This document shows positions 7,469 through 12,906 of a stretch of DNA of 12,906 bases, piece after piece. The notes below the pieces were generated by a model. That model ran no database searches. It was given only the letters and a program-made list of their open reading frames with translations, and was not told where the DNA came from. The DNA is from Saprospiraceae bacterium. Lineage in GTDB: Bacteria; Bacteroidota; Bacteroidia; Chitinophagales; Saprospiraceae. The DNA lies in the NCBI GenBank assembly GCA_007128085.1, contig SKYC01000402.1:1-12906 (forward strand), in the 5' to 3' direction. Numbering within the stretch: the stretch's first letter is position 1; every line of letters starts with the position of its first letter. The position numbers and the translations under genes were made by a program.

Positions 7469-7731
7469 AAATTAGGAAGTATTTTTAAATTTTTGGGTTC
7501 AAATTTAAATTTAATTACAGTCCGTGAAGAAAAAATGCCATTCGACCAAAAAGGGGAGCTTTCCAAGTAATTAATCCTCAAAAGGTTAACTTAATAAGAA
7601 TATTTGAGGTTTCTGTAAACTTAAGTCACCAAAATCGCGTTTTATATCGTGGAGCAGCGAACAAAGCAGTGCCGACATATTAGACGATTATTTATTAAAA
7701 TAAAAATTATATAAAAATGCTGCTGTTGTCA
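7469..7731. other. AT-rich intergenic region, no gene seen
   Basis: This part of the 564-bp divergent intergenic region lies between the minus-strand operator/promoter (7424-7468) and the plus-strand OmpA promoter (7732-7763). It is AT-rich with short homopolymers. A 61-codon minus-strand frame (7581-7396) crosses the promoter and operator and shows no recognisable protein features, so I do not annotate it. No RNA gene is recognised here. Confidence 0.6.
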
Positions 7732-7763
7732 TTGATAATTTTTCATTAAAAGCAATATATTTG
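7732..7763 (+). promoter_or_regulatory. Promoter of the OmpA-like lipoprotein gene
   Basis: TTG at 7732-7734, a 21-bp spacer and TATATTTG at 7756-7763 match the Bacteroidota consensus fully. The start site is expected near 7770, giving a leader of about 45 nt to the ATG at 7815. No TGCAAC dyad is present, so this promoter is not part of the shared-operator pair. Confidence 0.65.
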
Positions 7764-7814
7764 CGGTGCTTATTAGAATTTTAAATTCAGTTACGAACAA
7801 AAACCTTTTATAAT

Positions 7815-8579
7815 ATGAAAATTCAAAAACTTACTCTATTATTAGGACTTGCATCAGTTCTGTTATTTACCTCATGTGTTTCCAACAAGAAATTCAATGA
7901 GTTAATGGACGAAAAGGATGCACTTTCTAATCAGTTGCAAACCACTCAAGACAGATTAGCCAGTATGGAAAGCGATATGGCTGACATGAAAAACAGAGCG
8001 GAAAGCTTAGAATCAGAAAAAAATCGCCTCGCTGCTGACAAAGAAAGAGCAGAAAGAGAAATGAGGGAATTAAAAGAAACCACGGCAGCCAATGAAGAGC
8101 GACTGGCAAAATTAAACGAAGAGATGGCCAAGGCCTTCATGGTTTTTGAAAAAAGCGGAATGGAAGTTCACGAGAGAAACGGGAAGTTTTATCTCATGGT
8201 TGAAGACGCTATAAAGTACCGCTCTGCATCTACAGCTTTGAGTTCCAGAGACATGAATGTAGTGGAAGCCATGGCGGAATTATTGAAAAACAACGCTGAC
8301 ATGCATTTGATCGTGGAAGGTCACACAGACGATGTGCCCATTCACACTGAAGTATTCAGAGACAACTGGGATTTGAGTGTTGCGCGTTCCACCCGTGTGA
8401 TTCGTCAGTTGATCAGATTGGGTGTTGACCCGGGGCAATTGACCGCTGCGGGTGTAGCAGAATTTCAACCCTTCAACACGGAAAATCCGGGATCTTCTGC
8501 CACCAGAGCCGACAACAGAAGAACTGAATTTATACTCATCCCCAACATGGGAGGGGTTTACAAAATCTATCAGAATTAA
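7815..8579 (+). CDS. OmpA-domain lipoprotein with coiled coil (peptidoglycan-associated)
   Basis: This 254-residue predicted lipoprotein should tether the outer membrane to peptidoglycan. The signal sequence ends in the lipobox FTSC with acceptor Cys21. Residues about 28-110 form a charged, heptad-like coiled coil rich in Glu, Lys and Arg. The OmpA/MotB-like C-terminal domain spans about 120-243: VEGHTDDVP (167-175) with the conserved Asp pair, NWDLSVARS (184-192), and RADNRRTEFILI (231-242) carrying the Arg expected to contact the peptide of peptidoglycan. A short tail follows. The architecture is like Pal or YiaD but with a longer coiled coil. The gene stands alone with a consensus promoter and a strong terminator. 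Its codon use looks more A/T-ending than that of its neighbours, which may reflect high expression. The upstream AT-rich leader lacks a Shine-Dalgarno, as usual in this phylum. Confidence 0.93.
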   Translation: MKIQKLTLLLGLASVLLFTSCVSNKKFNELMDEKDALSNQLQTTQDRLASMESDMADMKNRAESLESEKNRLAADKERAEREMRELKETTAANEERLAKLNEEMAKAFMVFEKSGMEVHERNGKFYLMVEDAIKYRSASTALSSRDMNVVEAMAELLKNNADMHLIVEGHTDDVPIHTEVFRDNWDLSVARSTRVIRQLIRLGVDPGQLTAAGVAEFQPFNTENPGSSATRADNRRTEFILIPNMGGVYKIYQN

Positions 8580-8619
8580 GTTTAATTCCACGGATTATTG
8601 AATAAAAGTAATTTTCAGA

Positions 8620-8648
8620 GGGCAGGAATTTTTTCCTGCCCTTTTTTT
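8620..8648 (+). terminator. Strong intrinsic terminator after the OmpA-like gene
   Basis: GGGCAGGAA (8620-8628) pairs perfectly with TTCCTGCCC (8633-8641) around a TTTT loop and is followed by seven T (8642-8648). It lies 40 bp past the OmpA stop and ends 34 bp before the kinase start, so it separates the two transcription units. Confidence 0.93.
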
Positions 8649-8682
8649 AACCACATTCATTACCTTTTCAAATCTTGCTGCT

Positions 8683-9597
8683 ATGTCATTACTGGCTGTT
8701 GGAACGGTGGCCATTGATTCCATCGAAACGCCCTATGGAAAAGTCGAAAGAGTGGTCGGTGGTGCTGCCACATACATCGCCTGGGCCGCTTCCTACTTTA
8801 CCGATCAAATCCGAATCGTCTCCATCATAGGTGAAGACTTTCCCGAGGAGGAACTCGGGCTCCTCAAAACCAGAGGAGTGGATACCGATGGTATTCACCT
8901 GGTAAAAGGTGGAAAGTCTTTTTTCTGGTCCGGCAGGTACCACAACGATATGAATTCCAGAGACACCCTGGAGACCCAGCTCAATGTGCTGGCGGATTTT
9001 TCTCCGGATTTGCCCTCGGAATATCGAAAAAGCAAGTACTTGATGCTCGGCAACCTCACCCCCTCCGTTCAAATGACTGTATTGAATCAGATGGAAGTCC
9101 GTCCCGATATCATTGCCATGGATACCATGAATTTTTGGATGGACTCGGCCATGGACGAATTATTAAAAGTGATTAAAAGGGTGGATATCCTGACCATCAA
9201 TGACGAAGAGGCCAGGCAGTTGTCCGGAAAGCAATCACTGGCAAAAGCAGCCAGAGATATATTAAAAATGGGGCCGAAGTACCTCATCATTAAAAAAGGT
9301 GAACACGGAGCGCTGCTATTCGACAATGAACAGGTTTTCTTTGCTCCCGCTCTCCCTCTTTACGATGTTTTTGATCCCACAGGAGCAGGAGATACTTTCG
9401 CCGGTGGGATGATGGGATATTTGTCCAACAAGGGCGAACTCAATTTTGGGAATCTGAAAAGCGCCATCATTTACGGATCGGCCATGGCCTCTTTTTGTGT
9501 AGAGGAGTTCAGCATCAATAAGATCAAATCCCTCAGCGACCGGGATATCCAGAAGCGACTCAAAATGTTCATCGACCTTGTTCAGTTCGACATCTGA
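8683..9597 (+). CDS. PfkB/ribokinase-family carbohydrate or nucleoside kinase
   Basis: This 304-residue cytosolic kinase uses ATP to phosphorylate a sugar, nucleoside or similar small substrate. The N-terminus MSLLAVGTVAID is the usual first strand of the fold, VGGAATY (25-31) corresponds to the substrate-binding GGxxxN region, and TINDEEAR near 175 marks the inter-domain NxxE-like segment. The C-terminal PfkB signature is DPTGAGDTFAGG (231-242), with Asp237 as the expected catalytic base and GAGD forming the anion hole. The length is normal. The substrate cannot be read from the sequence; similar Bacteroidota proteins are usually annotated only as sugar kinase or ribokinase-like. The preceding terminator means the gene needs its own promoter. 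Only a partial -7 (TACCTTTT, 8661-8668) is visible, without a -33 box. It is convergent with rlmN, 30 bp apart. Confidence 0.93.
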   Translation: MSLLAVGTVAIDSIETPYGKVERVVGGAATYIAWAASYFTDQIRIVSIIGEDFPEEELGLLKTRGVDTDGIHLVKGGKSFFWSGRYHNDMNSRDTLETQLNVLADFSPDLPSEYRKSKYLMLGNLTPSVQMTVLNQMEVRPDIIAMDTMNFWMDSAMDELLKVIKRVDILTINDEEARQLSGKQSLAKAARDILKMGPKYLIIKKGEHGALLFDNEQVFFAPALPLYDVFDPTGAGDTFAGGMMGYLSNKGELNFGNLKSAIIYGSAMASFCVEEFSINKIKSLSDRDIQKRLKMFIDLVQFDI

Positions 9598-9627
9598 GGT
9601 TTCCGATTACTTACCCCCGGATATTCA

Positions 9628-10677
9628 TCAGTTTTTATTGGCCAATTGGCCGCAGGCTGCATCGATGTCTTTGCCCCGGCTTCTCCTGACGGTCACGCGA
9701 ATGCCGTTGTTGGCGAGAATGGAGGCAAATTTATCCAGCCGGTCTTCGTCTGACTTAATAAAATCAATGCCCTCGACCGGATTGTACTCTATAATGTTGA
9801 CCACCACGGGAAAATCCCTGCACAGTTCAATCAGTTCTCTCGCGTCCTCGGGATGGTCGTTAAAGTGCTGAAAGGCGATGTATTCATAACTGATTTTAGT
9901 GCCGGTTTTTTGGTAGAAATACCTGAGGGATTCCATCAGACTGCTGAGGTCATTTTGCTCATTAATGGCCATGATCTCGTTGCGTTTCTTATCATTGGCG
10001 GCATGAAGAGAAAGCGCCAGGTTGAACCTGACTTCATCATCTGCCAGTTTCTTTATCATTTTGGAAATACCGGCCGTACTGACCGTAATTCTCCTCGCTG
10101 CCATATTGATCCCCTCGGGCATAGTGATATGATCAATACTGGACAACACTTCTCTGTAGTTCAGCAGGGGTTCGCCCATTCCCATGTAGACAACATTGGT
10201 GAGCGGATGTCCATACTCCTCCAGAGACTGTTGATTGACCTCAAAAAACTGATCGAGTATTTCTCCTGCATGAAGATTGCGCACGCGTTTCATCTTGCCC
10301 GTTGCACAAAAAGAACAGGCCAGACTGCAGCCCACCTGGCAACTGACACAGAGCGTAAACCGATTGCTCTTTTCCACCGGTATCAAAACCGCCTCAATCA
10401 TCGCGCCGTCGTGTAGGCGGAACACGGACTTTAAAGTCCCGTCCTGACTTTTTTGACTCTTCTCCAATACCGCTTTATTAATGACAAACTCTTCGGAAAG
10501 CTGTGTCCTCAAATCTTTTGAGAGGTTGGTCATGTCGTCAAAAGACTTGGCGTGGTCGACCCAAAGCCATTTCCAAACTTGCTTCCTTCTGAAAGACGGT
10601 TCGCCTATTGAATTAAAATAATCGGAAAGTTGATCCCGACTCAATGTGCGTATATCTGTTTTTTCTTTTTCACTCAT
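9628..10677 (-). CDS. rlmN: Dual-specificity 23S rRNA/tRNA adenine-C2 methyltransferase RlmN (radical SAM)
   Basis: RlmN uses radical S-adenosylmethionine chemistry to make m2A at 23S rRNA A2503 (E. coli numbering) and at A37 of some tRNAs. The 349-residue product has the N-terminal accessory domain (about 1-95), then the [4Fe-4S] motif C117-x3-C121-x2-C124. The two catalytic cysteines of the ping-pong mechanism are present: Cys110 in TLCVSCQVGC and Cys342 in DIDAACGQL, equivalent to C118 and C355 of E. coli RlmN. GMGEPLLN (166-173) and LALSLHAAND (220-229) are further family hallmarks. The closely related resistance enzyme Cfr is unlikely: the IDAACGQL C-terminus and chromosomal context fit RlmN. 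Start ATG 10677 is the first in frame and gives the usual length. I found no clear minus-strand TAnnTTTG box upstream. Confidence 0.97.
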   Translation of the reverse strand: MSEKEKTDIRTLSRDQLSDYFNSIGEPSFRRKQVWKWLWVDHAKSFDDMTNLSKDLRTQLSEEFVINKAVLEKSQKSQDGTLKSVFRLHDGAMIEAVLIPVEKSNRFTLCVSCQVGCSLACSFCATGKMKRVRNLHAGEILDQFFEVNQQSLEEYGHPLTNVVYMGMGEPLLNYREVLSSIDHITMPEGINMAARRITVSTAGISKMIKKLADDEVRFNLALSLHAANDKKRNEIMAINEQNDLSSLMESLRYFYQKTGTKISYEYIAFQHFNDHPEDARELIELCRDFPVVVNIIEYNPVEGIDFIKSDEDRLDKFASILANNGIRVTVRRSRGKDIDAACGQLANKN

Positions 10678-10982
10678 TTCAATATTCTTTTTTCCTTACC
10701 CTTCATTGCAGACGACCTTAAATTTCAAGTTCGCGTCCCGTCCCATTCAACTAAATGATCAGTCCATCAACAAAGTAATCACACCAGAGTTCGGGAACAT
10801 GTTTCAATTTTGAGAAATTCAGATTTTCACCCAGTAATAATTAAACTGAAAAATTATAAAATATTCATCTACTTTGGTGGTTCAACTTAAAAGTTGGCAT
10901 TCAAATTGCAATTACTGTTCTACAATATAGAGTTGTTTTCCCATTTATTAGCATATTTGCTACAAATTACAGAAAACCTTTC
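10678..10982. other. Divergent rlmN/kinase intergenic region with small palindromes
   Basis: This holds no gene, but three perfect short dyads: ATAATT and AATTAT arms separated by nine bases near 10828-10850, CAACTT-AA-AAGTTG (10883-10896), and AATTGCAATT (10904-10913). The last two lie some 40-75 bp upstream of the kinase -7 region, where a transcription factor could act. All are AT-rich, so some could be chance. Confidence 0.4.
10933..10962 (+). promoter_or_regulatory. Weak candidate promoter of the histidine kinase gene
   Basis: CATATTTG (10952-10959) matches seven of eight bases of TAnnTTTG, with a TTG at 10933-10935 only 16 bp upstream, slightly short of the usual spacing. The -7 box lies within a small dyad TAGCA-TATT-TGCTA (10949-10962). 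A start near 10966 would give a leader of about 17 nt to the ATG at 10983. Confidence 0.35.
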
Positions 10983-12155
10983 ATGAAATTGAGTCAAATA
11001 CATCTCAATTACAAATGGTGGCTGGGGATAAGCGGTATCATAGTACTCGTTATTTCTCTGGTGTATACCAACTACCTGGCTACTCAACTGGCAGAGGGAG
11101 AGCGGGATAAAATCGACTTGATTTCCAAAGCGTACGAAGCCCTTAATCAAGATTCTTACAACCTCGATGCCGACCTCACCTTTCAGGCATACGTCATTGA
11201 AAAGAACCGGACCATACCGCTGATATTGGCAGATGAGGACGACAATATTCTCTTGGCGATAAATTTCAGAAAGGATCGAGACACCGATATGCCTTATCTG
11301 GAAAGAGAATTAGAGAAAATCAAATCGGAAGGCAATGAACCCTTTGTCATTGAGACTCAAGAAAATCGGCAGTACATCTATTATAAACACTCCCTGGTTC
11401 TCCAGTTGCTGACCTATTTCCCAATCATTCAAATTGTATTGGTGGGTACTTTTGTTATCCTTGGATTCCTCGGCTTCAGTGCTGCGAGAAAAGCAGAACA
11501 AAACCGCGTTTGGGCCGGTATGGCAAAAGAAACCGCCCACCAACTGGGAACCCCCATCAACGCCATTGTAGGTTGGGTCGAAGTACTTCAATCCATCACT
11601 GATGAGAGCGATCTGGAAAGGAGGGAAATCATAGAGGAGATGAGAAAAGACATCAACCGGCTGGAACTGGTGGCCGACAGATTTTCCAAGGTGGGCAGCA
11701 GTCCCGAACTCAAACTGATGGATCTCGAAGAGGTGCTGCCCGATATTATTGATTACATGAGGCGGAGAGCTCCCCGACAGATACAATTTAAATCAAAAAC
11801 TTCTGACGATCGCCCCTTCAACACCAAAATCAACCGCCACCTCTTCGAATGGGTCATTGAAAATTTGTTGAGAAACTCTCTGGACTCTATGGAAGAAAAG
11901 GGATTGATTCTCATTTCTCTATACGAAAAAAACGATCGAATCGTGCTGGACATCTCCGATACCGGAAAAGGCATACCACCCGGAAAATCTAAAGAGGTAT
12001 TCAGGCCCGGGTACTCCACCAAAAAAAGGGGGTGGGGACTCGGACTCTCACTGGCGAGGAGAATTATTGAAGAGTACCATCAGGGGAAAATCTACGTCAA
12101 AGACTCCAAAATCAATGAGGGCACCACCATGACCATCGAGTTGCCCAAAAGTTAA
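10983..12155 (+). CDS. Membrane sensor histidine kinase, orphan
   Basis: This 390-residue inner-membrane kinase has transmembrane helices at about 12-33 and 145-166. They enclose a ~110-residue periplasmic sensor segment with no domain I recognise. The cytoplasmic part has the H-box AKETAHQLGTP (181-191) with phospho-acceptor His186, a two-helix dimerisation region to about 236, and a full HATPase: N-box VIENLLRNSLDSM (291-303) with Asn294/Asn298, G1 DTGKGIP (326-332), F-box region RPGYSTKKRG, and G2 WGLGLSLARRI (351-361). All residues needed for ATP binding are present, so it should be active. There is no HAMP, PAS or receiver domain and no response regulator gene within the window; rlmN is divergent upstream and nothing coding follows. 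The ETAHQLGTP H-box is, in my memory, common in short Bacteroidota kinases. Signal and partner are unknown. Confidence 0.94.
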   Translation: MKLSQIHLNYKWWLGISGIIVLVISLVYTNYLATQLAEGERDKIDLISKAYEALNQDSYNLDADLTFQAYVIEKNRTIPLILADEDDNILLAINFRKDRDTDMPYLERELEKIKSEGNEPFVIETQENRQYIYYKHSLVLQLLTYFPIIQIVLVGTFVILGFLGFSAARKAEQNRVWAGMAKETAHQLGTPINAIVGWVEVLQSITDESDLERREIIEEMRKDINRLELVADRFSKVGSSPELKLMDLEEVLPDIIDYMRRRAPRQIQFKSKTSDDRPFNTKINRHLFEWVIENLLRNSLDSMEEKGLILISLYEKNDRIVLDISDTGKGIPPGKSKEVFRPGYSTKKRGWGLGLSLARRIIEEYHQGKIYVKDSKINEGTTMTIELPKS

Positions 12156-12190
12156 TTTCCGGCTTTGAATAAATATTGTGCTTGCCGGGC

Positions 12191-12213
12191 CATCCGAAAG
12201 GGAATGTTTTTTT
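12191..12213 (+). terminator. Candidate weak terminator after the histidine kinase
   Basis: CATCC (12191-12195) can pair with GG-AATG (12201-12206, one bulged A) around a GAAAG loop, followed by seven T (12207-12213). The stem is short, so efficiency may be low. It lies 36 bp past the kinase stop. No gene is seen between here and the promoter-like box at 12391. Confidence 0.4.
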
Positions 12214-12390
12214 AAAGAAAAGAGAAGTCATTAAAAAATTTGATCCACTCCATGGTTCTTTTGACTCCAACTGGACCCATCTGGCAAATAACCGCATTTC
12301 ATATATTCGGAAGCCCTGTTATAATCCGCAAACCACCCCATACTTTTCTTCAAATGATCTGGATCAATGAAAAATACAAATTGATTTTTT

Positions 12391-12443
12391 TATCTTTGCA
12401 TCCATTTGCAATGGAGGGGGAGAAATCCCCTGTGGTACCCATT
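12391..12443 (+). promoter_or_regulatory. Promoter-like -7 box followed by a small alternative-hairpin element
   Basis: TATCTTTG (12391-12398) matches TAnnTTTG exactly, though no good -33 TTG lies at the right distance. Just downstream, AATGG (12410-12414) can pair either with CCATT upstream (12402-12406, part of TCCATTTGCAATGGA) or with CCATT downstream (12439-12443). The latter fold encloses GGGGA-GAAA-TCCCC (12417-12430), a GNRA-capped stem. An ATG at 12411 opens only 12 codons (to 12449). A small RNA or leader of a lost gene is possible; I do not recognise an RNA family. Confidence 0.35.
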
Positions 12444-12514
12444 CAATAAAATCAGGAATAATTAAAAACTCTATGAAATAGTCGATGACTGTAATATACA
12501 ACGAGAGACACAAG

Positions 12515-12748
12515 GATGAACGAACGGTCCCAACGGGTGACTGACCGATCCCGTTAGGGTGAACGAACGGTTCCGTAAGGGTAAAGGTCCGGGGGACCTT
12601 TAAGTGAGCGAGAGAACAATCCCAGAGGGTCGATGTCCTCAGGCGACATCGAAGTGATCGATCCTCGAAGAGGGCGGGTGAGCCCCAAAGTGGGCGGGCT
12701 GGCTCCTGGGGACATTCAAGGGAAGGAACCTCGAAGTGGGCGGGAAAG
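12515..12748. repeat. GC-rich array of degenerate 22-25 bp hairpin repeats
   Basis: About ten degenerate units run through this block, most with the form CCC-(3-5 nt)-GGG followed by GTGA or GTAA. The GTGA-like anchors lie at 12537, 12559, 12581, 12604, 12629 (GTCGA), 12654 and 12678, so the period drifts from 22 to 25 bp. Two units form perfect stems: TAAAGGTCC-GGG-GGACCTTTA (12582-12602), and TCGATGTC with GACATCGA around a 7-nt loop (12630-12652). The block is much richer in G+C than its flanks and has no convincing reading frame on either strand. Units are too diverged and spacer-free for CRISPR. It may be an expanding palindromic repeat or a structured RNA. Confidence 0.7.
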
Positions 12749-12906
12749 CAAATTTCTCGTCTGCAGTCAATCGCAAGTAATAAAAAACTTAAACAGATGA
12801 AACGAGCATGAACTTTTTTAATCAAAAATTTCACAAAGGTGAATGATTAAAATAAGTTGCATGCGAGTTCCTGAATGTATTCAAATTTTTTGCATATTTA
12901 ATGCAA
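12749..12906. other. AT-rich window end, no gene seen
   Basis: After the hairpin array the sequence returns to AT-rich and shows no supported gene. The last 17 bases form a dyad, TTGCAT-ATTTA-ATGCAA (12890-12906), cut by or ending at the window edge. A single GTTGCA half-site lies at 12857-12862. Whether these belong to a promoter of the next gene cannot be seen. Confidence 0.4.

Noticed and set aside
7396..7581. 61-codon minus-strand frame upstream of the small lipoprotein
   Set aside because: It would place coding sequence over a near-ideal promoter and the perfect dyad, and shows no protein-like features.
9853..10416. 187-codon plus-strand open frame
   Set aside because: It is entirely antisense to the well-supported rlmN gene and shows no family motifs.
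12364..12834. 156-codon minus-strand open frame
   Set aside because: It runs through the GC-rich hairpin array and the promoter-like box, has a composition driven by the repeats (many Cys, Arg and Pro), no recognisable domain and no -7 box upstream.
12890..12906. Third copy of the TGCAAC dyad operator
   Set aside because: TTGCAT-ATTTA-ATGCAA has different arms and spacing, is not fused to a TAnnTTTG box, and reaches the window edge.
1..12906. tRNA, rRNA, prophage, transposase, toxin-antitoxin or defence genes
   Set aside because: I looked on both strands and saw no cloverleaf, rRNA motif, transposase, integrase, nuclease or toxin signature that I could support.

Overview
The window looks like chromosomal DNA of a member of the Bacteroidota (Flavobacteriales/Cytophagales-like; genus not assignable). 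The signs are repeated TAnnTTTG -7 boxes, almost no Shine-Dalgarno sequences before genes, a UvrA of the Bacteroidota type, a TonB-dependent receptor with an N-terminal carboxypeptidase-regulatory-like domain, DUF4625-type lipoproteins, and a short membrane histidine kinase with an ETAHQLGTP H-box. Most genes stand alone or as divergent or convergent pairs; there are no long operons.

Layout. 1-315: non-coding leader with a 29-bp tandem hairpin repeat and a likely uvrA promoter. 316-3183 (+): uvrA. 3191-4009 (-): two-domain DUF4625-type lipoprotein. 4049-6433 (+): ZnuD-like TonB-dependent receptor, divergent from the lipoprotein across only 39 bp. 6434-6824: a ~108-bp inverted repeat, then an intrinsic terminator. 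6825-7250 (-): small His/Asp-rich lipoprotein. 7251-7814: long divergent intergenic region with two good promoters. 7815-8579 (+): OmpA-domain lipoprotein with coiled coil, followed by a strong terminator. 8683-9597 (+): PfkB-family sugar/nucleoside kinase. 9628-10677 (-): rlmN. 10983-12155 (+): orphan sensor histidine kinase. 12156-12906: no convincing gene, but a promoter-like box, a small foldable element and a GC-rich array of degenerate ~22-25 bp hairpin repeats.

The most interesting part is 3191-7468. The receptor gene and the small His-rich lipoprotein gene lie on opposite strands more than 3 kb apart, yet share a 23-bp promoter/operator module (20 of 23 bases identical). In each copy the -7 box runs directly into a 7-1-7 dyad of form TGCAACA-N-TGTTGCA. 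This geometry suits a Fur-family repressor. The receptor has a ZnuD-like plug with an Asp-His pair, and the two lipoproteins carry clustered His/Asp. I infer a metal-responsive, probably zinc (Zur-like), outer-membrane acquisition locus with lipoprotein partners whose function is not established. The sequence supports the shared operator directly; metal identity and regulator are inference.

The remaining genes are housekeeping or general: excision repair (uvrA), rRNA/tRNA A2-methylation (rlmN), envelope anchoring (OmpA-like), a small-molecule kinase and a signalling kinase.
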